DNA of 64,000 nucleotides from Periplaneta americana (GCF_040183065.1 NC_091132.1:87372606-87436605), one strand, 5' to 3'. Numbered from the stretch's first letter, positions 44,867-58,900 are shown. Numbers and translations are program-made. The notes: a model not told the origin generated them from the letters alone.

Positions 44867-46133
44867 ACAAAATATAAGTGACTGAGGAGGTGGAAAACAG
44901 ATTTCCATATCTACTGCATTCTTTAAAGGGATTCACCCTTACTTGTAGCCTTCCAGTGGGGTGAGAACAAGGTGGTAGCTGTCTCACTGCATGAATTGAC
45001 AGACTTTCGGAATACAAGACGCAGTTATATTTTAGACAGTTTTTTGTTAAGAAAAAAGTGAGTCTTATGGTCCAAAAATAAAGTATGTACTTTTACTCCA
45101 TGATTTCGGTTAAGTCAGGTTTCAGTTAAGCAAAGTTCGGTTAAGTGGAGTTTTGCTGTATTCTCAAAGCAGAACTAAATCCATCAGAAAGTGTAACCTA
45201 CTACAGTAATTTAGTTTACAATCTATATTCAATCTTGTTTACGTGTAGTTCATATTTCTTCATAATTTCAATCAATTTTGTTATTTTCTTTTTAATAGTT
45301 TCAATATATTCCGATCATCATCACCACCATTATATAACCAATCATTCCAAATTCGGAACATGGGTAACCTCTGATGGAGGTGTCAGTATCTACAAGGAAT
45401 TAGTTATACTTATTTGCCAACAGGAAGCAGAGGGACAAGTGGTAAGCTCATCGCCTCAAATGCTACTAAGTATGCAACTAAGGTATTAATAGGATGTTAG
45501 AGGAGAGAAATTTAATCCAGAGGCTCTAATTTAGACTTGGAGGTCTTTAATATGCTGGAAAACTCTGACATGGGACACATAGCTTAAAGTCCCTCCCAGA
45601 GGATGTGCGCTCCGAATGAAAAGTATACAGTACTGATTTTTTATTTGTGCAAACAATAAAATTATAATACATTACCAAGCTATATTAAAAGCAAGTATTT
45701 GATTACAGTCCAGTATAATCATATCTGAGGGAGGGTAACTTCCCGGAGCAAAATTTCTCTTGAATTCAACACAGCAATAAATGGCCAGTAGATTTTGCCT
45801 TGAATGTTTTACAGTTTAGAGAACGAGTTCTTTTACATGTCGCAAATCAGTAGGTGGGGAAATAGGAAAAGAGAAAATTTTTTTAAGTGGTGGATACTTG
45901 TCTAAATGGCAATAGTATTAAGTGATAAGGATAATGGCAGTTTACGACAGACAAATCTATGACAGTTACCCCCGCTTTTATTTCCCTTTTAAAAGAAGTC
46001 ATGTTAAGAATTGTTATCGTATTTTTATTAAACCCAACACCCTCAGTCAAGTGTATATTTCTGTTGAGATCTCACAATAGTAACAACAAATAATAATTAT
46101 GAACTCTTGTTTTCTCAGAAGATGATTATACTC
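44867..46133. other. Unassigned AT-rich sequence
   Basis: About 45108-45163 (GGTTAAG...TTTTGCTGTA) resembles one pogo-type terminus, without a visible partner. No gene. Confidence 0.4.
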
Positions 46134-46337
46134 CTTTTCATGTGACTTAGTTCATGAAGAGTGCGACTTTTTAGCTGCCCAAAACAACTCGAGCCATTCG
46201 CGCTCAAACAATGTTGCCTAGCTGCACTGTTAAAATTCAATCACTGCTAGTGGTGGTAATAGAAAAATTACATGCGCCCCGACAAAATACTGTAGCCACG
46301 AAGAAGCTGAGACATATGAACTAAGTCACATGAAAAG
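46134..46337. mobile_element. MITE, 204 bp, 22-bp perfect TIRs
   Basis: Ends CTTTTCATGTGACTTAGTTC and exact complement. TSD not resolved. Interior is more GC-rich than the flanks and non-coding. Confidence 0.75.
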
Positions 46338-46559
46338 CATTAATAGTTACTACGCATGATTTCCTTCATGCCTCACTATACTCTAGAAAACATGACTTTC
46401 TTATGGCAGTAATGTGAACTTAACAAACACTCTGTCTCAGAAGTTCTCAACAGTATAAAAATACTTGTGGTAAATTTTCCCTCCGTATTTAGTATACACA
46501 TGCACTATACATATAGATGAAAATACGACAATCACTTAATCCTGATACTTTCTATAATA

Positions 46560-47055
46560 TACAGGGTGATTCACAAGGAGTTACCGCCACTTGCAGAGCA
46601 TATTTCAGAAGTAATTTTGAGCAAAAAAGTAATATAAACATGCTGTTCTCAATATTTTCAGAGTTACACTAATTTGAAGTTTGTAAAATACCTTTCTTCT
46701 TTAGTTGTAAGGGTAAAAGAATATTACAAATTGAAAATGAATTATTCAGAAGTATCATTTCTTTAATTGGATAATATTTTCAAACTAAAAATGTGTTATC
46801 AATTCCTTAGTTTCTTTGTACAGAAATTTTTACCAATTTTAACTACAAAATTACATTATTCTTACACACTTATCATAACAATTGTTATAAATCACACAGT
46901 ATCTAGCAACTTGGTTCCTTACAAATCAATTTTTCATCCTAATGTACAGTCTTAAAGAATTTACAAGAGTGGCATGATTTGTAACAATCATCATGATAAG
47001 TGCCTTCAGAAATAAGCTCTGTAAGTAACAGTAACTCCTCGTGCATCACCCTGTA
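46560..47055. mobile_element. MITE, 492 bp, TA target (Tc1/mariner type)
   Basis: Element 46562-47053, ends CAGGGTGATTCACAAGGAGT and (other strand) CAGGGTGATGCACGAGGAGT, similarity continuing about 40 bp, flanked by TA. No transposase remnant. Confidence 0.85.
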
Positions 47056-47286
47056 TATAAATGACCATATCCCATTCACCCAAAGTAAAAAAGTAAAAAT
47101 AAAAAACAAAATATAACTGTACACTCTTTGATATCATTGCTAGAACAAGAAAATAGAACAATATAATGTTATACATTGCCTTCTCAATTACACTGTGGAA
47201 CATAAAATTTGCCCCAACTCAAAACAATGTGATTTTTATGTTTTCGTGCACACTGAATGCGAAAATGAATTTATTTTTCTTTCTTT

Positions 47287-47310
47287 ATTTCTCTCTCTCT
47301 CTCTCTCTTT
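47287..47310. repeat. (CT)n microsatellite
   Basis: CT run. Confidence 0.9.
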
Positions 47311-47975
47311 TTCTGCCCCTCACCGTAACACCTAGGCTTTTGTTGTAAACTAGAGTTCTTTCTGGTAACCATCAGGGAACATCTGCTGTCCACTGAACCT
47401 GTTTCGTTTTGTATGTGGTAAATTTACTACAAAGTCTCAAAGAGGAAATATTTCTTCTTTAATTAAAAAGTGGGTGATCAATACAAAAGGATGGCACTCC
47501 TTGTGTGTTTTAAAATATATTTCTTGTATTAAGAGGTTGGTTAAACAGTATCCATCCTACCATGCCATTCGATGTTCAGATGGAATGGAGAGAGAACAGA
47601 AAGACCATACCTCAGATTATTTCTGTTTAACGCGAGTTTCTGGCTTTTCTTTTAAAAACAAACATTCCACATTGCATTCAGATCTGACTTCAGCCATAAG
47701 ACCTGTTATGCATAGTGATTCTCTTCTGATTTCTACAGCCATCTGTGAAAGGGGTCTCAGATAAAGGAATTCCGAACTCTTCTCCTAAGGCTGACTCTGA
47801 TCCTGAGCTAGAATTCGGAAAGCTCCATTTAATTTCACAATTAGAACTGAACAAGTTGGCAAGAGACCTAAATCTCACAAAAAACAAACTGAACTATTAA
47901 GTTCTCGACTGCAAGGCATCATCTACAACTGTGCATTAAAAGTATCAGTCTATCAGAAGCATCCTAACAGTCTGT

Positions 47976-48195
47976 GATTGTATCAGTGGCGTATACTGGT
48001 TAAAGGGTTTGGGCTACCACTGACCCTATTATTACACAAAATATATCTAACAATTACTTTAATTTTAATTACTATGGTAAAACTAATAATACAAAATTAT
48101 TACATTATGTTATATTATAAACTTTTTCTTTTGTAATTTCCTTGGGCTACCGCCAGTAGCCCCGGTAGCCCGCAAAATACGCCCCTGGATTGTAT
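47976..48195. mobile_element. hAT MITE, 204 bp, 8-bp TSD
   Basis: Element 47984-48187 with ends CAGTGGCGTATACTGG and (other strand) CAGGGGCGTATTTTGC, flanked by perfect GATTGTAT copies (47976-47983, 48188-48195). Confidence 0.9.
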
Positions 48196-48347
48196 TTTCT
48201 AAAAAAAAAAAGATTAATTCGTTTATTGTAATGATGTAAAGGGCTTATGTTTCAGTTAGAAATAATCCTGATGAATGGCGTCTATTCATAGACTCCTCTA
48301 AGTCAAGTATACATATAAGAAACATTTCTTTCTTGGTGCCAGTGGCT

Positions 48348-48627
48348 TATTCTGTGATTTTTTTTTATTTTATTGGGTTATTTTAAGATGCTGTATCAAC
48401 ATCTAGGTTATTTAGCGTCTGAATGATATGAAGGTAATAATGCCAGTGAAATGAGTCCGGGGTCCAGCACCGAAAGTTACCCAGCATTTGCTCGTATTGG
48501 GTTGAGGGAAAACCCCAGAAAAAACCTCAACCATGTAACTTGCCCCGACCGGGATTTGAACCCGGGCCACCTGATTTCGCAGCCAGACGTGCTGACCATT
48601 ACTCCACAGGTGTGGACTATTCTGTGA
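48348..48627 (-). mobile_element. SINE-1, full length, 10-bp TSD
   Basis: Element 48358-48617 between TATTCTGTGA copies. Head on the - strand starts GTCCACACCTGTGGAGTAAT, with B-box GGTTCAAATCC. Confidence 0.93.
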
Positions 48628-49335
48628 ATATAAAACACATCAGAACATGGATATTCTCTTGAAAGTTGGAACCATTCTGAACAGAAATATGTAGGGACCT
48701 GAGAGTCATTGGTCTCTAACTACATCCAGAATACAAAACAGGATACATTAAGTTTTGTTGTATTTTTATTCAGTGGGACAGTCAGGATAATCATCATTAC
48801 AAAATCAGAGTGGCCTTTGAGAAAATGTTTAGCATCAGCAGAAAACAGGCGTGAAGTAGGCCTACTACACATGTGCAGATACAAATAAAATTATTCTACC
48901 ACCACTCCATATCAAGTTAAGCTTAATTAAAAACTTTGTTAAGGCAATGGACAAAAAGGAGACTCCATTTCAAAATTTAAGAGACAAGTTTTCGAAGTTG
49001 AGTGGAAGAAAATTAAAAAGGGTATTTTCATTGGTCTTCAAATCCAGTCACGGAAGAGACTTTGTTCAAGGAAAACTCACCAAAACATAAAATATGGCAT
49101 GGCGTATAATGCATTCAAAGATATGTGCTAGTATTTCCTTCGAAATTTTAGAGCAGAAAACATATCAAACTGGTGGAAAATTATGTTAAAGGAATTTGAA
49201 GTAATAGGCTGCAATATGTCCCTGAAAATTCATTTTCTGCACTCCCATCTGAATTTCTTTCCATCGAACCTTGGAGCAGTGAGCGATAAGTATGAGAAGA
49301 GAATCCATCAGCATAGATCTCAAACTAAAAGACCA

Positions 49336-49714
49336 TAACCACGCGTGCTTGCTGATTTTTGTTGGTTTCTAGTGAGTTTTGAGTCCAGCTTTAAATGAAA
49401 CTCTTTCAGAAAATCATTTTAAAACTTAAGTAGAATTATAAGTATTTCTGTAATTACAAGCTTGCAAAGCAATGAATTTTAATGGCTGAAATTCTGTGAT
49501 GTCATATTTATGTTTTGCATATCCTTTCCAGCTTAAATGGAATGTTTAGAATTTTTTTTTTCCAGAAGTGACAATATATACTTACTGTACATGAAAAAGA
49601 AGTATGTACCGTACTATTTTAGAAAAATAAATACAATCTCATTTCTCAGAAATGGTGAGTATTTTTGATTCAAAATTCGGATCCAGGGTACACGAACTAG
49701 TAAGAATGATTCAT
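49336..49714. other. Unassigned AT-rich sequence downstream of the lipase gene
   Basis: Nothing supported. Confidence 0.45.
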
Positions 49715-49720
49715 TTTATT
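49715..49720 (-). promoter_or_regulatory. Candidate polyadenylation signal of the PAF-AH gene
   Basis: AATAAA on the - strand about 45 bp past the stop codon at 49766-49768. Other AATAAA hexamers lie further on, so the site used is uncertain. Confidence 0.45.
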
Positions 49721-49765
49721 TCGGGGGAAAAAAACAAAAAAATTAATAAAATGTATTATTCAGCA

Positions 49766-49848
49766 TTACTGTTTCCATTCTATTAATCCTTCGACTACAT
49801 ACTGGCCTTGTGTAGTCAAGAACGATGTATCCAAATCATGGCTAAACC
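49766..49848 (-). CDS. PAF-AH exon (terminal)
   Basis: Completes a split Gly codon, then FSHDLDTSFLTTQG to a stop (TAA, 49766-49768). It aligns with the family's end (LGLHKDFDQWD...). The acceptor (TTTTCAAG) is somewhat weak, but the phase and homology support it. Confidence 0.8.
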
Positions 49849-50162
49849 CTTGAAAAGAAAGAAAAAAAATATATTATAAAACATTAATACACAATATCTA
49901 TCACAAAATAAGACAAAATATACAATAGCTATCAATCTCTCAGGGCATCAGAACAAAGTAATGTATACATAGAATTTAATCCTTATTTATCTTTAATTAG
50001 GTATGAAATGTCATCTAACAAAAGGTGCACTTATTCTTGAATCGAATGGGAATCAATAGACAACCAAGGTTTAAGCTAAAATGGAGTCACTACCAAAACT
50101 GTTAATTTTTACCATTCCATTTCTTACATTTTTTCCTATCTAATATAATGTGCAAGGTGCGT

Positions 50163-50196
<34 letters not shown>

Positions 50197-51596
50197 GCAC
50201 GCGCACGCACGCACGCACGCACACACGGAGTTTGATTACGTCATTCAGCATTTCTTCTTTTCTAGTTGCCGAAGTCTCTTACTTTGTCAAGTGTTTTCTT
50301 ATAGGTTTTTGCCTCTATTTAAAAGTTGCTTAAAAGTGGAACTGCCGTCAGTGCATTTCTGAAAAGGATATGTGATAAATATATTTAAAAAAGTAAATAG
50401 GACAAAATGCCCAAACTATCGTGACAACATAAGTTTAAGTAGTACTGGAAGATTATATGGAAAGATCTGAAGACAGATACAGGTATACTTTGTAGAAGTA
50501 GATAATCAGGAGTGGATTTAGAGCAGGTTGATCTTGCATCAATAACATTCTTAGTATTCGTCAGGTCATGGATAAACAATTGGCACATATACCAAAACAC
50601 ATTAAATTTAACATTCATCAATCTAAGAAAGATTTATGGGGGCATACCACTATCTAGATTTTTGGAAGTCATGAAAAGACAAAACATCAAAAGCTCATGC
50701 ATTAAGGAGAAAAATACTGGACTGCAAGACGGCTGATGGCTTCATTGCCATGATATCAAAGCACTGGCTACCAACCAACCAACATACATTAAAGCAATTA
50801 GATATCTTTGCAGTCAGGACACGAGTTATGGAAAACTTGGATCTCTTAATTTGCAGTATCCAAAGCTTCAAGACAAGGATGCTATTTATTTATTTAAATG
50901 TGATATGCACCCATGCAGCTGCAGGAATCTGTCCTTCCTGTTATTAATCACGTGCATATTTACGCTCTCTTCCTAGCAGGGATGCTGCAGCAATACAGAT
51001 CATTACTGCATGTTCATCGTTCTGTGTTCTAGTTTCATACCCGGTATCTACAGAACTTACTGCTTTTCAAATTTTCCTGCTAGATAATTTCTTACACGTT
51101 TCTATTAATTCAAAAATGCGTATAGAAAGTAAGTTCTAATTGGCAATAATTTTTTCCAATAGTATTTTATTATCGAAAAACTACATATTCTATTACCTAT
51201 TTCTCCATCACCTTCATATTGAGGCATTTGTCATATCAGAACACAAATCTTGTATGTGCCATTAGTTGAAATTTTCATCTGCCAAAAATTCTAAAGTCCT
51301 GCACCGCAGAATCATGGTCTAAGGCATCACGGCTGAACTTGCAGTCCTCACGCGGAAGGAATTACACCATGAAATTTCGGCCAGTGTATGGAACCAGGGC
51401 CCATCCAGCATTGTGATGAATCTGGGGAGCTGCGATAGGTAGTGAAATCTGGTTTCGAAAACCACTTTTAATGACAGGGGAGATCATCATACTAACCACA
51501 CATTACCCTGTTCTAATTGGATGATCATTCACCTCTGCTGAGGCATGCGGACATGAGACCAACAGACAGGTGGTCTCCCTTGGCACTTCATGGGCT

Positions 51597-51634
<38 letters not shown>

Positions 51635-52926
51635 TAAAACTCTAGAAGTTGGAGAAAGACGAAAATCACTGAGTGCAAGATATCGTGAACATGTGACGAC
51701 CAATAGCAATGATATAAAAATAATACGTGAAACTCTGGGTCAGAATACTGGGGAGAATGGATAGGGAAGATTCCCAGACATTTTCCCGAATCCGCATTCC
51801 CGAATATCCATTTTCCCGAATAAAATATTCCCGAATCCACATCCCTGGCAGACATTTTCCCAATTTCTTTGATTTCAATTTTCCCGAAATTCCATTTTCT
51901 CGAATACAAAATTCCCAAATCCACATTCCCGATTTCTTTTATTTCCATTTTCCCGATAATACAGTAGTTTATATTACCACACAATTGTATTTAATATAGT
52001 TATAGTATAATTAATTACACTTTCTCTTTACAAAGTGAAATAATGTTCAAGTGTCCTCAGGTAATTCAGGTGTCTGATATCAGCTGCATAGGTGTGATAA
52101 TCCTGCACAATAATTCGTATTCGTGTTTGAAGTTGTAACCACTCTCTCTGCGGCTGGCCCTTCCAGTACTTGCAGGTTTTTACGTCGTCCAGAAGTAATC
52201 GCCTGCAAAGAACATCCTTTGGAACATACTTTTGCACAATCCTAGTATATTTTTCCTTCAGCCGCACTCTTGCTTTTAAGTACATATTACCTTCCAGCAA
52301 AAACTTTTTACCTCCTCACGCTGAAGTTATAATATTGTAGCTTCATCTACCATATTTCTCGTAACATTCTTCTTCTTCTTCTTCTTCTTCTTCTTCTTCT
52401 TCTTCTTCCCTTCAAGTATTAGGCCAAATGGCCTGTTACGATCTCATAGTTGAATTTTCAATCCAGCGCTTCTTTGGACGACCGAGAGATCTCTTCCCGT
52501 TTGGACGATAGTGGAGCATGACTTTTGGGATTCTATCTCTATGCATGCGATGCAGATGATTTATCCAGTTGTTCTGATAATGTTTTATGTGATTAATTAC
52601 AGGTTCTAGTTGTAATTCTTCCATTACATCTTCATTGTGTTTGTGATCCCATAACATAAATAACATCTCATAACATAAATTTAATAAATTTGTTTGCCTA
52701 AATTAGTTTTTGTAATTTTTTTGTTTCCTGGCAACATGTAGTGATTGTCAGTTCATGTCTTTTACTGTTCGGGAATTTCCAGCATAATATATTCGGGAAA
52801 CTTGAGTACTAAATGAAATTCGTGACCATGGTTTCGGGAAAGTAGCATTCGGGAAAATGTCCATTTGGGAATGCAGATTCAGGAAAATGGATGCAAAGAG
52901 ATTGGGGAGTATAACTAACAGAATGT

Positions 52927-52980
<54 letters not shown>

Positions 52981-55900
52981 TTGAAAATGCTGTTATTTCA
53001 TTCATACATTGCAATTCTAAACTTGCTTACTTTTTGGATGCGCCTTGAAGTTTTTTCAGTACAAAAGACTTTATTTAATTTATATATTTTACTTCTCTAT
53101 GTGAGGGGTTCACAACTAGAGTGCACCAAGTCCTTCTGGAATAATTTTGAGAAATTGGGTCTTAAAGTTCCTGGCTCATGCATAGCAACCTTTACCTTCC
53201 ATAGGAAATGCTGCCCTCTGTGGAGTAACAAATGAGTTATGAACTTGGTTTGTTATGGCAATGAATAAATCTAAGTTTTCTTCATCCAAAATTACATTAA
53301 TCCACAAACTGACCACTGGTGGACTTGGTCCACTCTGGTTGTGAGCCCCTCATATAAATAATCACAAGAAATACTGCCCGCAAAACATTTAATATACTGT
53401 ATAATTTACTTACCTATGTATGTCTTTAAGAAATCCAAGATTAGAAGGTTACTAAGCTTGGTTCCAATGATGGGAGGAATCTTTTTCATCTTCCAGTTTA
53501 GCCAATATCCCACTAGGTGCGGAGTGTCAGAGTGGGTTTCATGTGTTGTTCCTCTATATGTAACAATTACTGTATATCAGTTTATTAAAGCTTACAATAC
53601 GAGATAAGGACACACAATAATTTTATAAACAATATGTAGGTAATCTTTAATATTTTAAAGAAACTGATAAGTTAATCATAAACTGAAAATGTACTTATTC
53701 ACTGATTTATAAATGAATATTCATAAAATATTAAAAAGTAAAGTTCATGTTAATGATTAACAATCCATCTTCTCAATTTAGATGAATATTTTTATTATTT
53801 TCATTTAACTTGTGCTTAACTTTTTATTGCGAAATTTATACAGTAAAATAGTCTTTCTTCACCAAAACAATTTTACTTCTAGATCTTTTGCTACAGTCTT
53901 TCAATAGCTGCTGAAATCCCTGGTAAACACAAAACAACTTGTACAACTTTTGGTAGGAGATAAGAGGGAATATTTTTATGGTTCATATTTTGTGAAGGTG
54001 GTAACCCAATACTCCGAAGTTGGGACAGTGCTCTGAATACGTTTTAAAATAACTCAATGACATTAACAATCACTAGTCTGCTTGCGATGTGGTAAGCTTG
54101 CAAAAGTATCACACTGACCGATGTAGAATCAGAGAATGACACAGCTACCTGAAGAGATAGCGAAGTACCAATTATTTGCTTCTTACTCAAGATAGACTAA
54201 ATAATCAATACTTTTTTAATTCAACCTAAATGTTATATTTAACTACTATCCTACGATGCTCATTCTAATGATCCTTGATAGTATTTTACAAATTGCATGT
54301 GGGTGGAGGGGTTTTGAAGAGGTGGCAGGCAAAACCAAGAAGAGTAAAAAAGAAGGGATGGAGCTTAGAAGTTAAAAACAATTCATTTCTTCGCTCTTCC
54401 TAGTGAGTTTACATACGTACAAGGTCAGTAAACTTACATTGTCATATACCATCAGAATGTTGTACATGTTTAATTCTTCAACTTGCAAAAATATTTGGAA
54501 AACTGACGGGACAGACAGGACAACATAAAAGAACAGGATGTATGGTCATCCTAAGCATGACTGTTTTGTAAACTCAAAATGTATTTACATGTAAAACAAA
54601 ACTCTGTTGCTGTAAAGGCTGGCGATCATTCCATAAGATGCTGGTCCACACCAAACTTATGAATAACTCGTCTGGTACTCGTTGATGGATCATCTCTGAA
54701 GTGGTGTAACACCTCTTCGTCAAATTTCAGTGTATGAACTGTCCGGATTCTACCTGCCTTATGTAGCTTAGGCATCACACATCCAATTTTCTTGAAATGT
54801 CCATCAAACTGTTGGAAACATTCTTGAATTCAACAGCCACTGACGTGGATAACTTTCCTGGTAAATTCTAATAGCCTCCATGCATTATCATCAAATGCGT
54901 TGTAGGCTAAATGAATGCCAGTACATACCATGTGAAATCATGGGCCATGTCACTGCTTTACAATAACCTCAAAGTACTAATATAATTGAAGACAAGTTGA
55001 GCGTTCTTAAACTATTGCGTGTTCAGTTCAAAGTGTGTCATGGCTCGCTGTATGCCGTCACGTGGCTAGTCGTTGAGCCTAGAGAATTCAATCTTCCTAC
55101 ACTTCCACAGAGGCGTATTACTTATGTGCCAGAGAAGTTGCCTAGCAAGTACGGCGTTCATTCTGAAGAGTACTTACTGATACGTATGGTAACACCTGTA
55201 GTGGCAGGAATGTGAACTGTTTGGAAACACGTACTGAGGTGAGTTTTTTCTTACTGTCGGGATATATGGAGAGGGTTAAGACGATTACTTACGTATTTGT
55301 TGACATTAACTTCGACGGTCAACATGGACACGGAGCATTTGATTTGTACTGTGGAATGTTGCCATACGCAACCGATGATAACAAATACCCTGCGTACGAC
55401 TTGGCCGCGCAAAACACAGTTCGAAAGAGGTTATGGTAGCACACAGACTTTACAGCCATCTGTTGCTACGACGTTCAAGTTATACCGTGGACGTTCTCAA
55501 GTTCAGATTGAACACCTTGATTAATAGGCAACTTCTCTGACATAAAAGCTGAAACTCACTTCAAATCGTTGACTCACAACAGTGACGTCATGACACACTT
55601 TGAAATGAACACCAAGTATATTATCTAACAGTCTTAAAACCACAAATACTTCCATGAAGACTTGTCACACTGAGTGCCAGTAAGTGGCCTGTAGTCAAGC
55701 TGATGTACATTATGTCTATGACAGTATCTTGACCAGTGAGTTTTGTTTCCATTTCACTAATCACAAACATATTTCAAAATTGGAGCTTTAAAGATGCGCC
55801 ATAATGAAGTGTCTGCGATATTTTATTCCTATCCTGTAAATATGTACTCAGTTTGGTTCGTCCTTTTTACTTTCAAATTTTCTTTAGGCCTATATATTTT

Positions 55901-58900
55901 TCCAACACTGCATAAATCCGAGATTTTTCGTTGCAAAACATGTAGAATAATATTTTTGGCACGATCGTGTTTTTTTTGCTGTATTTACAGCTATTGTTGT
56001 CAGGCCTTGAAAGTTAGAATTTCCACACAGAAACTTGTTGCTAGGGAAACCATTCTTCATAACATAAAACTTAATATTGAAATAGACCCATTGCAGTGCA
56101 TTTATTGTTACTTAGTTACCATTACTGTATAGTTTTGCGAAGGTTTTGGAATAATATTGCTCTAAATTTTCAATGCAAAATAGCTATATTGCATTTGCAA
56201 TTTTAAAAATGATTGTGCAAAAAATGTTGTACAATATACGTTTGTGAAGTGCATTACTTGCCCTGCTCGTTTTTCAAGCTTTTTCTCGATTTTGTCAAAA
56301 GCACTTCTCAACCTCAACCTTGTATCATAATATACTATTTTATGGGCATGAATGTGGCACTTTGAAAGAACAGCGTAAAGATTTGGTTAACATTATTTTT
56401 ACTTTGTTATTAACGACACTGTATCACTACTAAGTTATTTAGCATTGATGGAATTGGTGATAGTGATATGGTATTTGATGAAATGAGGCCGAGGGTTCGC
56501 CATAGACTACCTAACATTTGCCTTACAGTTGAGGAAAACCTCGGAAAAACCCAACCAGGTAATCAGCCCAAGCAGGAATTGAACCCGTACCCGAGTGCAA
56601 CTCCAGATCAGCAGGCAAATGCACTGCTGCCTGAGTCAAGCCAGTGGCTGGTTAACATTCGGTCAAGTACTTTCAATAAAGAACGAAGTTTTCTTGATTA
56701 ATTTAGTGGTTTTTTTAAATAACCTTCCAGAAAAAATATCAGAGGAAACGCTAAGGCCAGGTACACACAGAATCAGATGCGGCACGGTGTGGCTCTTCTC
56801 GACGCGACATTTTGTTTTTATAGTGTCTCACAATGCCTAACGACAGCTTAACACTGCTCGCAACATCATCAGCTGGTTGTGTGGGTTTGGAAAACTACAC
56901 TAACCTAGAAATGGCGTCAATGAATGAGGACTGTCCATATTAGAAAATCTATTGTATTTGATTATTATTTCCTAAGCACGCCTAATATGCCTAAAAATCT
57001 ACACAACTGAAAGCATCTTAAAATTAAATACTACTAATGTAGTACACAAACGTCATTTTGTGTGTTTATGGTTACTTCATGAGCCACAATAATGAAAAAT
57101 ATATTAAATCAATAAAGAGTGATAGTATAGAGCAGAGAAGTAGAACTACTACAAATTATTATTAGTTATCATTCACCTGGTGCTTTCATTTCATTTGAAA
57201 TTTCCTCCCATATTTTTAGAAACCACATTATTGTCGTGATATTGCTTCAATTTTTTATTTTATTTGGTTACTTTACGACGCTGTATCAACATCTCAGGTT
57301 ATTTAGCTTCTGAATGAAATAAAGGTGATAATGCCGGTGAATTGAGTCCGGGGTCCAGCACAGAAAGTTACCCAGCATTTGCTCATATTGGGTTGAGGGA
57401 AAACCCCGGAAAAAACCTCAACCAGGTAACTTGCCCTGACCAGGAATCGAACCCTGGCCACCTGGTTTCGCGGCCAGACACGCTGACCGTTACTCCACAG
57501 TTGTGGACTATTGCTTCAAAGTTAGATTGTACAGAGGATACGTTTCCTTTATTAAAACCTCTAATTTAGCCGCATTGAGCTCCATTCTGATTAAGGTGGA
57601 CTATGCAACAATAGTATCTGTCAGTGTTGCCAAATGAAGTGTACAGAAGGCGCCAAACAGTAGTTAAAAAATCGCTAGATTCCTTATTATCCATAGAGAA
57701 ATATTTGAACAATCGGAAAGTTAAAAGAATTTGTCACCGAAAAATCAATAAAAGTCACCAGATTTAGCGACAAACTGGCAAAACTGGTATCTGTAGATGG
57801 TGGAATCGTGCAATCGTGAATGTGGCTACTCACGCATGCGCAGTGCACTGCAGCCATCAGATAGTCTGCTCACGACCAAGTTCAAGCAGTCATCCATTGT
57901 TGTCTCCCCATGTCTCCTTGTGTCTGCTAGCAACTGTCTTGTTCATATGATTCTGTGTACATCCATCATAAGAAATCAATGGAACTCAAGTACCATCAGA
58001 CAAAATGTTGCGTTGTGCCACGTCTGATTCTGTGTGCACCCGGCCTAACACTCACAATTCTATCTGCATTTGAACAGATTCACTACATGTACTCTAACTA
58101 AAGATGACTGGTGCTCAAACTTTTTGTTTTTACAGTATACCCTAAAGTAACTTTAAAATATTTCAATCATACAAATAAAATCATAAAATACCCTTAACTA
58201 TATAACAATATGATATGATTAAAATGTTAAATGTTTTACTGCATGCATATTATTACACAAGGCATGTGATTATCCTTCAGGTCATAATGCTATTCCCATA
58301 ACACAGTTAACAGTGTTCTGTTTGGAATTGGTGAAAAAGTCACACAGATTTGTTCCAATGTTTGAAGTTCAGCAGTAGAATAGCAAATTAAATTGAAGAA
58401 ATCATTAAATATACTGCAATGTCAATAAATATGGCAGCATTCTGTGTGAATGCTGTAGGCTGAAGAAATTTTTAATTTTCTGCATAACTACAATCAAATA
58501 AGAAAGACACGTTTTAAAAACACTGTCAGTGAAAATGTGTTCCATTTTCAATTAATAAATTAAAACTACCACAAAATCGGAAAATTCGAAATTTTTTGCA
58601 AAGTTTATATACAAAATCCTGTACATCAATTGTAACTCCTTAGTGCAAGGAACGAACTCTATTCATTTTATGTGATACTAAAAAGCAATAGTTTCTTAAA
58701 TGAAATCTTTGAATGCATGACCTTGTTACATGTAAAATAAAACTTAACATACTTGAGAGTGTAGACAGTTCTTTTGCCACATCCTTCTGGTGTACAATCA
58801 GTGTATTTTTTGAGAGCATTGTAGTTTGTTGTTATATGAAATGTCTCTGTATTGATGAATAACAATGGTTGTTTAACAGTGTTCCATAGATTTGGTTCTT

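Larger units (their letters stand above)
47560..49335 (+). pseudogene. Relic of a multicopy arthropod gene of unassigned class
   Basis: Pieces in order after frame adjustment: KDHTSDYFCLTRVSGFS (about 47605), LTSAIRPVMHSDS, DSDPELEFGKLHLISQ..LARDLNLTK (47795-47885), WRLFIDSSKSS (48280), PVAYSV (48340), then past a SINE RDLRVIGL and CCIFIQWDS. Next come FVKAMDKKETPFQNLRDKF (48945), MLKEFEVIGCNMSLKIHFLH and FFPSNLGAVSDK (49180-49300). From memory this block order recurs at high copy in many arthropod genomes, which suggests a mobile element, but I know no established superfamily for it. Stops throughout; not functional. Confidence 0.65.

Noticed and set aside
50148..50362. His/Thr- and Ala/His-rich ORFs
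   Set aside because: Translations of a (CA)n/(GCAC)n microsatellite in two frames.
51503..53048. Poly-Asn and poly-Leu ORFs
   Set aside because: Translations of (TTA)n and (TAA)n tracts.
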